The notes: generated from the sequence alone by a model not told the origin. DNA of 64,000 nt from Clostridiales bacterium (GCA_012523085.1 JAAYJC010000013.1:50298-114297), one strand, 5' to 3'; positions 25,991-34,698 are shown, numbered from the stretch's first letter. Program-made: numbers and translations.

Positions 25991-27373
25991 GTGGATTCTA
26001 TCGACAATATCAGAGTTTTTATTGATTTTGGAAGCACCTTTACAAAAGCAGCGGCTTTTGATCTGGACAGGGAAACGCTATTGGCGAGAGTACAGGCACC
26101 TTCAACGGTTGATACGGACATCACTGTCGGTCTTTTTGATGCACTTAATATGCTTTCTCAAACTGTTCCCATAACCGATACTGTGATCAGGCAGGCAGTT
26201 GCCAGCAGCAGCGCGGCAGGCGGACTAAAAATGATCTGCATCGGCCTTGTACCGGAATACACAACAGAAGCGGGACGCATAGCCGCGCTCGGCGCCGGGG
26301 CAAAGGTTATCGGGGCTTATTCCTATGAACTGACCGGTCAGGAATTATCCGCCATAGAGAAAGCCGGTCCGGATATCGTTCTTTTGACTGGCGGAACCGA
26401 CGGCGGTAACAAAAAAACCATATGTAAAAATGCCGAGCTCTTATCTAAAACAGGTAACAGCGTGGAAAATATTATCGTAGCCGGCAATAAGTCGGCCAGA
26501 GACGAGATCAGGGGTATTTTTTCACAGACCCATAAAAATGTCGTTTATACAAGCAATGTCATGCCCGAATTCGGAAGGCTTGAGCTTGACCGTGTTAACG
26601 AGAAAATCAGAGCGTTGTTTCTCGGCAGGATTACCGAAGCAAAGGGTATCGCAAGGGCGAAAGATTTAATTGGGAGTGTCATCATGCCTACACCCTCGGC
26701 GGTACTGGAAGCAGCGAAGCTGATTGCAAAAGGGTCAAAAGGCGAAGAAGGTCTCGGAGAGCTGTTGCTCGTGGATGTGGGCGGCGCGACGACGGATATC
26801 TATTCTGTTGCGAAAGGTGCTCCGACAAAGGAAGGCGCTGTTTTGACAGGGTTGCCGGAGCCCTATGCAAAACGAACCGTGGAGGGTGATCTGGGCTTGT
26901 TTCACAGTTTGGATACCCTTATTGGTATCGCACAGAGCATATTGTCTGGGGATTCAATGATCGAAATGAGCGGAATACAGACTTTTTATAGCATACCAGA
27001 GGGTGTGGAGCAGATAGCGTATCAACAGACATTGTCACAGTTGGCCGTAAAAACAGCGGTTGACCGGCATGCGGGAAAAATCGAGCTCGCCGTTACACAT
27101 AACGGAGAGTTTTGGGTACAGAAGGGTAAGGATCTCACCCAGATAAAAACCGTGATCGGCGCGGGCGGGCCGGTGGTATTTTCTGCGAATGCCCGGCATG
27201 TTATGGAGGGTGCGATTTTTTCAAAAAATGCACCGAATGTACTAAAGCCGGTATCTCCCGTATTCTATCTGGATCAGAAATATATTCTGTATGCCGTTGG
27301 CTTGCTTGCGCAGGACGATCCAACCAAGGCACTGCGAATCGCAAAGAAATATATAAAGAGAATATTACAGTAA
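25991..27373 (+). CDS. MutL/GlmL-type protein, probable reactivase of the mutase
   Basis: A 460-residue ASKHA-fold protein of the glutamate mutase MutL family. Key segments: IDFGSTFTKAAAFD phosphate loop at the N-terminus, LLTGGTDGGNK, ELLLVDVGGATTDIYSV and VIGAGGPVVFSA. MutL is found with glutamate mutase operons and is thought to release damaged cobalamin from the mutase at the cost of ATP. The frame begins with a GTG at 25991, preceded by GGAAAAGG. It starts 21 bases after the mutase stop, so mutase and reactivase are one transcription unit. It closes the cluster begun at 17684. Confidence 0.9.
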   Translation: MDSIDNIRVFIDFGSTFTKAAAFDLDRETLLARVQAPSTVDTDITVGLFDALNMLSQTVPITDTVIRQAVASSSAAGGLKMICIGLVPEYTTEAGRIAALGAGAKVIGAYSYELTGQELSAIEKAGPDIVLLTGGTDGGNKKTICKNAELLSKTGNSVENIIVAGNKSARDEIRGIFSQTHKNVVYTSNVMPEFGRLELDRVNEKIRALFLGRITEAKGIARAKDLIGSVIMPTPSAVLEAAKLIAKGSKGEEGLGELLLVDVGGATTDIYSVAKGAPTKEGAVLTGLPEPYAKRTVEGDLGLFHSLDTLIGIAQSILSGDSMIEMSGIQTFYSIPEGVEQIAYQQTLSQLAVKTAVDRHAGKIELAVTHNGEFWVQKGKDLTQIKTVIGAGGPVVFSANARHVMEGAIFSKNAPNVLKPVSPVFYLDQKYILYAVGLLAQDDPTKALRIAKKYIKRILQ

Positions 27374-27462
27374 TATTACGATAACGAAAAGCACTTGATT
27401 TTTGTTATCTGCTGTGTTAATCTCTTCGAGGCTGAGCCAAACAAAGGAAAGGAGGTAAAAAA

Positions 27463-27537
27463 ATGACAATGATAATCACAATGAAAAAATACAATCATGA
27501 TAGAGTCAGACTTTTGCCTCCGCATGCAGTAATGTAA
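27463..27537 (+). CDS. Leader peptide of 24 residues
   Basis: A very strong site, AAAGGAGG at 27448-27455, precedes ATG at 27463. The short frame encodes a peptide ending RVRLLPPHAVM. Its stop codon sits inside a small hairpin (ATGTAAA 27533-27539 with TTTACAT 27544-27550), and a terminator follows at 27559-27588. The arrangement is that of a translation-dependent attenuator, as used for ribosome-targeting drug resistance genes; no such gene follows here. The two ATGs at 27469 and 27481 are alternative starts. Confidence 0.55.
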   Translation: MTMIITMKKYNHDRVRLLPPHAVM

Positions 27538-27558
27538 ATACACTTTACATGATATGGT

Positions 27559-27588
27559 GGCATGGGTCTGAGACCCATGCCATTTTTT
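27559..27588 (+). terminator. Attenuator-type terminator after the leader peptide
   Basis: GGCATGGGTC (27559-27568) pairs perfectly with GACCCATGCC (27572-27581), with a TGA loop and T6 at 27583-27588. It lies 21 bases after the leader peptide stop. Confidence 0.85.
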
Positions 27589-27613
27589 ATGTGAAAAGAA
27601 AGGAGTGCGGTTA

Positions 27614-27730
27614 ATGATTCAGCGAAGCACCAAAAGAGCTACAGCATTACTAAATGTATTTCACGATACAGACGCAGCGGTTTTTTTGAAGAACCAAGTA
27701 AATAAAAAATACAGCGACAAAGCCGTATGA
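27614..27730 (+). CDS. Small ORF of 38 residues downstream of the attenuator
   Basis: AAAGGAG precedes an ATG at 27614 and a 38-residue basic/hydrophobic peptide (begins MIQRSTKRATALLNVFHD, ends YSDKAV). I do not recognise it. It could be a short regulated protein or the intact beginning of a gene that has lost its remainder. Low confidence that it is expressed. Confidence 0.35.
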   Translation: MIQRSTKRATALLNVFHDTDAAVFLKNQVNKKYSDKAV

Positions 27731-27830
27731 TAATATCCCGGAGCAATAACGAACACTGAGAAATTTTCTTTAAGTTAAACCTTCGGTTCATCTTCGGCTT
27801 CGTCATGAATAATTGATTGGAGCCAGAATA

Positions 27831-27995
27831 ATGAAAAAGTTAATCCGAAATCGCCTGTTTTCAAAACGTCCGGCTAAATACTGGAAAGAAAGAAAAGCGA
27901 TATCGTACCAAAAAAGGATGGAGGCATACAGGCGCAGTAATGCTGCCATGACGGATGTCATGCTTCTTATGTATGCTAGAAACCTTTACAGATAA
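27831..27995 (+). CDS. Small basic protein of 54 residues
   Basis: The peptide begins MKKLIRNRLFSKRPAKYWKE and is strongly basic, with a GGAG at 27820-27823 about seven bases upstream. A longer frame from 27813 would start before this site. It lies behind the leader-peptide attenuator and before the terminator at 28022. No family recognised; a degraded or very small regulated product are both possible. Confidence 0.35.
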   Translation: MKKLIRNRLFSKRPAKYWKERKAISYQKRMEAYRRSNAAMTDVMLLMYARNLYR

Positions 27996-28021
27996 TATGA
28001 AGACAAAAATAAAAAAAAGAG

Positions 28022-28060
28022 AACCGATCACCCTTGGATATATTAAGGGGCGATCGGTTT
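28022..28060. terminator. Bidirectional terminator
   Basis: AACCGATCACCCTT (28022-28035) pairs with AAGGGGCGATCGGTT (28045-28059) with minor imperfection. A long A run before it (28006-28019) gives the T tract for the minus-strand thioredoxin-like gene; the plus-strand small ORF is terminated on the other side. Confidence 0.7.
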
Positions 28061-28075
28061 ATCATCTGAAAGCGG

Positions 28076-28339
28076 TTAGTCCGCTAAAGCTTTATCAAAG
28101 ACGCTTTGAATCTTCTCTTTTGTCGGAATGCCTTCATGTACCTTTTTGTCTCCGATGAAGAAGGCCGGCACAAAATAGTAGTCAAACGTATCGGCATATT
28201 CCCGCCGGATGTCTTCATCGACCACTGTAATTTCTACCGCATTATAGGCATCGTTTTCCTCTCGAAGCGTATCAATTATTTGAAATGCTCGTCTGCAAAA
28301 TGAGCACCAGCTCGTCATAAACATCAATACTGGTTTCAT
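28076..28339 (-). CDS. Thioredoxin/glutaredoxin-like protein
   Basis: An 87-residue thioredoxin-fold protein with a CSFC redox motif at residues 12-15 (SWCSFCRR) and the cis-proline region as YYFVPAFFIG. The short size is like glutaredoxin-type proteins of anaerobes. It would catalyse thiol-disulfide exchange in the cytoplasm; no signal peptide is seen. It stands alone on the minus strand and ends at the bidirectional terminator at 28022-28060. Confidence 0.85.
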   Translation of the reverse strand: MKPVLMFMTSWCSFCRRAFQIIDTLREENDAYNAVEITVVDEDIRREYADTFDYYFVPAFFIGDKKVHEGIPTKEKIQSVFDKALAD

Positions 28340-28467
28340 AGATGATCTCCCGTTCCAAAAAGTTTATCTTTATTATCACTATTATATCATACTAATATTA
28401 ATAATGCTAGTAGTACCTGTTACTAGTTAGATTGATTTGTGTTGAGGATTCAGTAATGGGTAATGGC

Positions 28468-29676
28468 CTACCACTCACCCTGAATCACCTCATCTGCATG
28501 GTCGAGATAAAAGTCGTCATTATCAAAATAATCTCCGCCGGAGCCTCCAAATGTAGCGTCCACATTAAGCCATCTGTTTCCCGTTAAATCAAGTATCTGA
28601 TTCCATGAATGGCTTCCCCAACCGGAACTGCCGTATGCAAGCCCGGTTATAAACCTTACATTTACGCCGACGGCCCTACACATAGCTGCATACAGACAGG
28701 CAATATCAAAGCAGATGCCCTTACCGGTTTCGAAGGTTGTTATGGCACCGGAATCATATTCGGAAATATCATCGAAAATATGCTCTGCCTTCGGGCTGTC
28801 GTATTCGATATTGCTGCTGATCCATTTATATAAAAGGTATGCTTTTTCTTTATCTTCGGTCTCCGATCCGGAGATTTGCCGAGCCTTGCGTTCAATATCT
28901 TCACTTGTCTTTACGGCATTATCCAGTGACATTCCGTTGAAATAAATGAGCTGCTTCCTGCCGTTGGGCGAAAGGTTCATAACTGCTTTTTGCACCGACT
29001 CGTTTAAAACACCGGGCAGTTTTTTTATGACACTGGAACTTAAAACCGGATTGAGAATATGTTCATCAACAAATTGGTAGGCACTAGATTGGTTGATGGT
29101 TTCACCCAGCGAAGCGTTACCTGCAAAGTGGACATAAAAGTTCAGAAGCAAAGAAACGATCAGCACAAGAACAAACGATTTCGGCAGCTGCCATATGCCG
29201 CCTGCAGTTCTTCTGCCAACGGTGTGCATCGCCAAGATAAAAGAAGACAGCCGATTTGATAACGGTACGACCACATGCTTAAAAAAAGGGATCATCAAAA
29301 GGCGTAAAATTCCCTTTGTTATAAACAGCATTATGATAGTGGCCAGCGCGTATGCCCAGATGTCCTGATTTGCAATCGAATGCCAGATAGCGGGAACGGA
29401 TTTGAATATTTTTGTCGGAAAGCTATCCGCACTGGAGGTAAAAATGATATTGGTCAGCAAAACAGAAGATACGATTGATACTATCAGCTCAATATTATGC
29501 ACCATAGAAATCAATGAATATTGGATCCTGTTTTTCGAAAAAGGACGAAGTATACCCATCAAGACCGGTAAAGTGAAGGTGCCGGCAATCAAGACGGATA
29601 TCAGGTTAATGCCGAAGATTTTCATGCTCCTCATCCTTACTGCAGAAAAATCACAGGTAACTGATTTTATAACCAT
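28468..29676 (-). CDS. Membrane protein with transglutaminase-like domain
   Basis: About 400 residues. The N-terminal half has four to five hydrophobic helices (for example LISVLIAGTFTLPVLMG and YALATIIMLFITKG). The C-terminal half is a transglutaminase/protease core with the catalytic cysteine in GKGICFDIACL, histidine in GSHSWNQI and aspartate in NVDATFGG. Such proteins are usually cysteine proteases or peptide-modifying enzymes facing the cell exterior. The start is uncertain: the frame extends back into the palindrome at 29688-29726, and none of the candidate ATGs (29676, 29634, 29625) has a good ribosome site. No operon partner. Confidence 0.75.
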   Translation of the reverse strand: MVIKSVTCDFSAVRMRSMKIFGINLISVLIAGTFTLPVLMGILRPFSKNRIQYSLISMVHNIELIVSIVSSVLLTNIIFTSSADSFPTKIFKSVPAIWHSIANQDIWAYALATIIMLFITKGILRLLMIPFFKHVVVPLSNRLSSFILAMHTVGRRTAGGIWQLPKSFVLVLIVSLLLNFYVHFAGNASLGETINQSSAYQFVDEHILNPVLSSSVIKKLPGVLNESVQKAVMNLSPNGRKQLIYFNGMSLDNAVKTSEDIERKARQISGSETEDKEKAYLLYKWISSNIEYDSPKAEHIFDDISEYDSGAITTFETGKGICFDIACLYAAMCRAVGVNVRFITGLAYGSSGWGSHSWNQILDLTGNRWLNVDATFGGSGGDYFDNDDFYLDHADEVIQGEW

Positions 29677-29687
29677 ATCCAACCTAA

Positions 29688-29726
29688 ATAATACTGTTCT
29701 CCAACTAAATTGGAGAACAGTATTAT
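29688..29726. repeat. Perfect 17-bp palindrome of the TACTGTTC type
   Basis: ATAATACTGTTCTCCAA (29688-29704) and its complement at 29710-29726 surround a five-base CTAAA loop. There is no T run. The same TACTGTTC arm appears at 1762 and 35659. It lies directly upstream of the transglutaminase-like gene and could be a regulatory stem or a repeat of the REP kind. Confidence 0.6.
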
Positions 29727-29783
29727 GGCCATTCATGGAAGCGTATGCCGAGGCATATTATGTTAACCTGCTGAAATGAAATA

Positions 29784-29828
29784 ACCCGGGATCGGAGACA
29801 GAGCTGCCGACACCGGGTCTGAGTTTTT
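29784..29828 (+). terminator. Terminator-like hairpin in the pyk upstream region
   Basis: ACCCGG (29784-29789) and CCGGGT (29813-29818) enclose a structured 23-base interior, followed by CTGAGTTTTT. No plus-strand gene ends here, so it may attenuate the pyk transcript. The rest of 29727-30144 contains only a weak 51-codon frame at 29947-30102 without a clear ribosome site. Confidence 0.4.
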
Positions 29829-30144
29829 GGATCAACGATTATTTCGCGGGAGGAAGCAAATGAGAAACGTCAATATCAGCTTCGTTCACTATATGCATTG
29901 ATTTAATTTTCGGAAGGAATAATACGGTATAAACGTGATTTCGGGTATGAATTTTAAATGGCGGTTGATTATCGCAGCAGTTGGTATCGCGGAAGACACA
30001 GACCAGTACCTGCGTCTGAAAGCTTGCGGGTATTCCGATTCGGACGATTCAAGGTTTACTTATTTAAAGCCATGTGATACCATTTACATGAAAATGCTAT
30101 GAGAAATAACGGTACGCCGTTTCGCAGCGAAATGGGGAGCTAGT

Positions 30145-31560
30145 GTGAAAAAGACAAAGATTATCTGTACGCTCGGGCCTTCTTCAGGGGATGCGGCAAT
30201 CATAAAGGAGCTCATAAAAAAGGGCATGAATGCGGCCAGGTTTAATTTTTCACATGGTACGCATCAGAGCCATAAACAACTGCTGGAGGCCTTGCGGGAA
30301 GCGAGGGAAGAGTTGAATGTTCCGGTCGCAGCGATTCTTGACACGAAGGGGCCTGAAATCAGAACAAGGAATTTCAAAAACGGCGCCGTGATGGTCGGGG
30401 CCGGGAACCGGTTTTCTCTGATCACCGGGGACGAACCAGGTGATGAGACAAAGGTTTCGACGACATATCCCGATTTGTATAAGTTTGTCAAACCGAAAAG
30501 CTGCATATTGATTGACGACGGCCTGATCGAATTGCAGGTTTCCGAAGTAAGAGACTCGGAGATCGAGTGCATTGTCGTAAACGGCGGGATAATAGGAAAC
30601 AACAAGGGTGTAAACATACCCGATGTCGCAATCGACCTCCCGCCATTGACGAAAAAAGATGTCGAGGATATTAAATTCGGGATAGAAAACGATTTTGATT
30701 TCATTGCCGCCTCATTTATTCGTAAAGCTTCGGATGTTCTGGCGATCAGACGGCTGCTGGATGAAAACGACGGCGAGAAAATCGGAATAATATCTAAAAT
30801 TGAAAATCGCGAAGGTGTTGAAAGCATTGATGAAATTATAGAGGTATCTGATGCAATTATGATAGCCAGAGGCGACCTTGGCGTTGAAATCCCGGTTTTT
30901 GAAGTTCCGGTTATTCAAAAAGAGATCATTGCGAAATGTCTGAGAAACGGGAAGCCCGTGATAACCGCGACGCAGATGCTCGATTCGATGATACGTAATC
31001 CAAGACCGACAAGAGCAGAAGCAAGCGATGTTGCCAATGCCGTGTTTGACGGGACCAGCGCGGTCATGCTGTCGGGAGAAACCGCATCGGGCAGATACCC
31101 GCTTGAAAGCGTGGCGGTCATGGCGGATATCGCAAAGACGGCTGAAAACCGAATCGATTACTGGCTGCAATTCAGGCATATAGAGACGGTTGGAGAAAAA
31201 ACGATCGCCTATGCCATCAGTCATGCCTGCTGTATGACGGCTATGGATCTTTGTGCATCGACCATCATAACCGTAACGAAGACCGGGCATACAGCTCGCA
31301 TGATATCGCGGTTTCGGCCGCAGTGCCCGATCGCAGCGGTTACAAGCAGCAAAAAGGTGCAAAGAAAGCTGTCTATTTCATGGGGTGTCAGTGCTGAGCA
31401 TGCCGACGAAGTCAGATCAACAGATGAACTCTTTCAGATCGGTATCGAAAAAGCGAAAAAAATGAAGTTGGCTGCCAAAGGCGATACCGTCGTTATAGCG
31501 GCGGGGGTGCCTGCCGGTTTCAAAGGAACAACAAATCTGGTAAAGGCGCAGATTGTATAA
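30145..31560 (+). CDS. pyk: Pyruvate kinase
   Basis: Converts phosphoenolpyruvate and ADP to pyruvate and ATP, the last step of glycolysis. 471 residues with the classic N-terminus TKIICTLGPSS, the KIENREG active-site lysine region at about 218 and the MIARGDLGVE signature. The C-terminal allosteric domain is present; the extra PEP-utiliser-like domain of many Bacillus-type enzymes is absent. It begins with GTG at 30145, preceded by GGGGAG. The sirtuin gene follows 19 bases later and pncB after that, forming a three-gene operon. Confidence 0.96.
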   Translation: MKKTKIICTLGPSSGDAAIIKELIKKGMNAARFNFSHGTHQSHKQLLEALREAREELNVPVAAILDTKGPEIRTRNFKNGAVMVGAGNRFSLITGDEPGDETKVSTTYPDLYKFVKPKSCILIDDGLIELQVSEVRDSEIECIVVNGGIIGNNKGVNIPDVAIDLPPLTKKDVEDIKFGIENDFDFIAASFIRKASDVLAIRRLLDENDGEKIGIISKIENREGVESIDEIIEVSDAIMIARGDLGVEIPVFEVPVIQKEIIAKCLRNGKPVITATQMLDSMIRNPRPTRAEASDVANAVFDGTSAVMLSGETASGRYPLESVAVMADIAKTAENRIDYWLQFRHIETVGEKTIAYAISHACCMTAMDLCASTIITVTKTGHTARMISRFRPQCPIAAVTSSKKVQRKLSISWGVSAEHADEVRSTDELFQIGIEKAKKMKLAAKGDTVVIAAGVPAGFKGTTNLVKAQIV

Positions 31561-31579
31561 AACGGAAGGGGTGCTTTCG

Positions 31580-32341
31580 ATGGAAGAAGAATTACTGAAG
31601 CTGAAAAAAGCAATCGATGAGTCTCGGAATATTGCCGTCTTGGGCGGAGCTGGATTCTCAACGGAGTCGGGAATACCTGATTTCAGAAGTCCGGACGGTA
31701 TATACACAAAGTACCGGCATCTTTCACCCGAAGCGATACTGAGCGCCGAAATGCTCAGGGACAAGCCGGATGTATTTTATGATTTCTACTTGAACGCAAT
31801 GCTGGTCGGTGATGCTATGCCGAATATCGCGCATAAATATATCGCAAAATTGGAGCAAACGGCAGGCAAGCATGTTACCGTGATTACGCAGAACATCGAC
31901 GGCCTGCATCAAAAAGCGGGAAGCCGGAATGTTATAGAGCTTCATGGCTCGGCCAATGAATACTACTGCGTCGGCTGCGGGGAAACATACGGTATCTCGG
32001 TAATGAACCAAAGCGAATTTACAGGTGAGCCGCCGCTTCCAAGATGCATCAAATGCGGGGCTATGATACGGCCTGATGTGGTAATGTATCATGAGATGCT
32101 GGATTCATCGCGGTTAGAAAAAGCGGTAAAGGCGATGCGGGAAGCGAATCTCGTGATTGTGGGCGGAACATCCCTTGAAGTGTATCCGGCTAACTCGCTT
32201 CTGGGATACAGCGAAAAGGCAGTAATATTTACGATCAACAGACAGGTCGTGGACACAGGTCGGTTTGCCGGTAAAAATGAATTGGTGTTTATTCAAGGTA
32301 GTCTTGGCGACGTGTTCGGAGCGCTGTCGGCAATGGAATGA
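31580..32341 (+). CDS. NAD-dependent protein deacylase (sirtuin)
   Basis: Removes acyl groups from lysines using NAD, giving nicotinamide and O-acyl-ADP-ribose. 253 residues with GGAGFSTESGIPDFRS, TQNIDGLHQKAG (catalytic His follows in ELHGS), and the zinc cysteines CVGCGE and CIKCG. The ATG at 31580 follows GGAAGGGG; a frame from 31553 overlaps the end of pyk. Being placed between pyruvate kinase and nicotinate phosphoribosyltransferase suggests that nicotinamide released by deacylation is linked to NAD salvage. Confidence 0.93.
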   Translation: MEEELLKLKKAIDESRNIAVLGGAGFSTESGIPDFRSPDGIYTKYRHLSPEAILSAEMLRDKPDVFYDFYLNAMLVGDAMPNIAHKYIAKLEQTAGKHVTVITQNIDGLHQKAGSRNVIELHGSANEYYCVGCGETYGISVMNQSEFTGEPPLPRCIKCGAMIRPDVVMYHEMLDSSRLEKAVKAMREANLVIVGGTSLEVYPANSLLGYSEKAVIFTINRQVVDTGRFAGKNELVFIQGSLGDVFGALSAME

Positions 32342-32365
32342 AAAACAAAAACAGACGGTGATATC

Positions 32366-33823
32366 ATGTCAAAACTAAATCTTACAATGCTCAGTGACTT
32401 TTATGAATTTACGATGAGCAATGGGTATCTGCTAAGCGAGCTTCACAACAAAACGGCATATTACGACGTTTTTTTTCGCTCCGTGCCGGATCAGGGCGGT
32501 TTTGCCATTGCCGCTGGTCTTGAGCAGGTTATTACGTATATCGAGGGCCTTCATTTTACGAACGAGGATATGGAATTCCTGCGCGCAAAGGGGATATTTC
32601 ATGAATCGTTTTTGCACTATCTTGCCGACTTTAGGTTTTCCGGTGATATTTATGCGGTTCCCGAAGGAACCCCAATATTTCCGGGCGAACCCATTCTGAC
32701 CGTCCGGGCGAAGGCTATAGAAGCGCAGCTGGTTGAAACTTATCTGCTTATGGCGATTAATCATCAATCGCTGATTGCAACGAAAGCAAACCGGATTGTC
32801 AGGGCGGCCAGGGGTCGAGTCGTGCTTGAATTCGGGGCGAGGAGAGCGCATGGGATCGGCGGAGTCGAAGGCGCAAGGGCAGCTTATATCGGAGGCTGTG
32901 ACGGTACATCGAATGTGCTGACCGACAAGCTTTACGGCGTGCCGTCGGGCGGAACCATGGCACATTCCTGGATTCAGATGTTCGAAAGCGAATATGAAGC
33001 GTTTAAGGTTTATTGCTCGATTTACCCGGAAAACACGACTTTACTGGTCGACACATACAACACGATAAAAAGCGGCGTTCCGAACGCGATCCGGGTATTT
33101 AAGGAGATTTTAATCCCTCAAGGGGTTAGAGATTTTGCCATTCGGTTAGATTCGGGTGATCTGGCTTACCTTTCTAAAAAAGCACGGGCTATGCTGGATG
33201 ATGCGGGCTTGACCAACTGCAAAATTGTCGCTTCAAACGCGCTCGATGAATACTTAATCCGAGAGCTTGTACAACAGGGTGCGAAAATCGATATATTCGG
33301 GGTTGGCGAACGGCTGATAACCTCCGGAAGCTCGCCCGTCTTCAACGGCGTTTACAAGCTTGCAGCAGTTGAAGATGAAAACGGCCGAATATATCCGAAA
33401 ATCAAAATCAGCGAAAACTCATCCAAGATCACAAATCCGCATTTCAAAAAGGTTTGGCGGCTTTTTGACCGAAAAACCGGGAAGGCGATCGCTGATCAGA
33501 TTGGCTTATATGATGAGATAATTGATGATAATGCGCAGTTGACAATATTCGATCCGATAGAGCCATGGAAAAGAAAAACACTCAAGGATTTTACGGCAAA
33601 GGAGCTTCAGATTCCAATATTTATAAGCGGTAAAAAGGTTTACCATTCCCCGCCGCTGGACCGGATCAAAGCCTACTGCCTTGAGCAAACAGAACATTTA
33701 TGGGAAGAGGTTAAACGGTTTGAGAATCCGCACAAGTATTATGTGGATCTATCGGAAAGGCTCTACCGATTGAAAAACGATATGGTCAACAAAGCCAAGG
33801 CTGATCGGAGTCAGGAAAAATAA
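32366..33823 (+). CDS. pncB: Nicotinate phosphoribosyltransferase
   Basis: First step of NAD salvage from nicotinate (Preiss-Handler route): nicotinate, PRPP and ATP give nicotinate mononucleotide. 485 residues with the family start MLSDFYEFTMSNGY, EFGARRAHG and RLDSGDLAYLS near residue 270, and the phosphoribosyl-binding region IDIFGVGERLITS. Starts 24 bases after the sirtuin stop. The length agrees with the ~480-residue Gram-positive type. It ends the pyk-sirtuin-pncB operon at a strong terminator. Confidence 0.95.
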   Translation: MSKLNLTMLSDFYEFTMSNGYLLSELHNKTAYYDVFFRSVPDQGGFAIAAGLEQVITYIEGLHFTNEDMEFLRAKGIFHESFLHYLADFRFSGDIYAVPEGTPIFPGEPILTVRAKAIEAQLVETYLLMAINHQSLIATKANRIVRAARGRVVLEFGARRAHGIGGVEGARAAYIGGCDGTSNVLTDKLYGVPSGGTMAHSWIQMFESEYEAFKVYCSIYPENTTLLVDTYNTIKSGVPNAIRVFKEILIPQGVRDFAIRLDSGDLAYLSKKARAMLDDAGLTNCKIVASNALDEYLIRELVQQGAKIDIFGVGERLITSGSSPVFNGVYKLAAVEDENGRIYPKIKISENSSKITNPHFKKVWRLFDRKTGKAIADQIGLYDEIIDDNAQLTIFDPIEPWKRKTLKDFTAKELQIPIFISGKKVYHSPPLDRIKAYCLEQTEHLWEEVKRFENPHKYYVDLSERLYRLKNDMVNKAKADRSQEK

Positions 33824-33835
33824 CAGCAAAGTTAT

Positions 33836-33888
33836 GCGCCTCTTCATCAACTTTCGATAAGTTGTGAAGAGACGCTTATCTTTTTTTC
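33836..33888 (+). terminator. Strong terminator after pncB
   Basis: The left arm at 33836-33853 and right arm at 33859-33875 form a near-perfect stem of about 17 bp with a TCGAT loop, followed by T7 at 33881-33887. Confidence 0.9.
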
Positions 33889-33893
33889 TTCGG

Positions 33894-34551
33894 TCAATAT
33901 ACCTTTTCCGGGTGCAAGAGCGCGGATGTACCGCCGTCGCAGTATAAAACAGCTCCGCTGCAGCCTATCGCCCCGGGCATGACCATAAACGCGAGAGCTT
34001 CTGCGTTCTCAAGCGGTTCTATCAAGGCTTCCTGACGGTAAACTACGGGCATTGCGCCCCAGAATAAATTGAAAAAAACCGTCCTTTACACTGGTGCCAG
34101 GCATGATAGTGGTATTAACGGCTCCGGGTGCGACGGTGTTGATGTTGACGCAATGTACCGCCCAGGAAGGCGCAATACGCCGTACCCAGCGCACCAGAGC
34201 CATTTTCGTCGATACATACAGAACGCCGCCGATTTTATATGGGTCCAGGGTATTAACAAAGCGGCAGATGCGTTCTTCGTCTCCGCAATTTGTCAAAAGC
34301 TCATCGACAAAGAATTCACCCCGCTCGCTATAGGCAATCGAACCGGAAACGGTCACGGCGCAATTGCCCTTTTCCATCTTCAAAAGATCATATACACCTT
34401 CGGCCAAAGTAATGGCTCCGAAATAATTGACGGAAAGCACATCAGACATCCGCCTTCCCATAGCAATACCCGTATATGAGACGAGCCCATCTAGCCCGTC
34501 CGGACACAGCTCATGGATTTTATCTATGGCAAAGGCGACTTTCCTTGTATG
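33894..34551 (-). pseudogene. Broken short-chain dehydrogenase gene
   Basis: The remnant begins in mid-protein (VAFAIDKIHELCPDGLDGLV), lacking the glycine-rich coenzyme segment, and is preceded by a stop. It continues through VTVSGSIAYS and YVSTKMALVRW, and the frame breaks at an A7 run (plus strand, about 34073-34079). Removing one base restores GAMPVVYRQEALIEPLENA and the typical SDR ending YCDGGTSALLHPE. Both an N-terminal truncation and a frameshift are therefore present. A sequencing slip could explain the A7 break but not the missing N-terminus. Confidence 0.8.
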
Positions 34552-34669
34552 TCAGAGTGCATATCTTTAATGCATCACATCAATCAGCATGCCATATCGA
34601 AAATAGTTTAACCTGAAACGAAAAAACTGGCAATAAAAAAATTGTAATACGTCATTCACAATAGCCGGG

Positions 34670-34698
34670 TTGACATAAACGCCTCGCGAGCATAAAAT
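34670..34698 (+). promoter_or_regulatory. Promoter of the AEC transporter gene
   Basis: Consensus TTGACA at 34670-34675 and TAAAAT at 34693-34698 with a 17-base spacer, 40 bases upstream of the start codon. Confidence 0.75.

Noticed and set aside
34073..34079. Programmed frameshifting at the A7 run of the SDR remnant
   Set aside because: The gene also lacks its N-terminal coenzyme segment, so decay is the simpler explanation.
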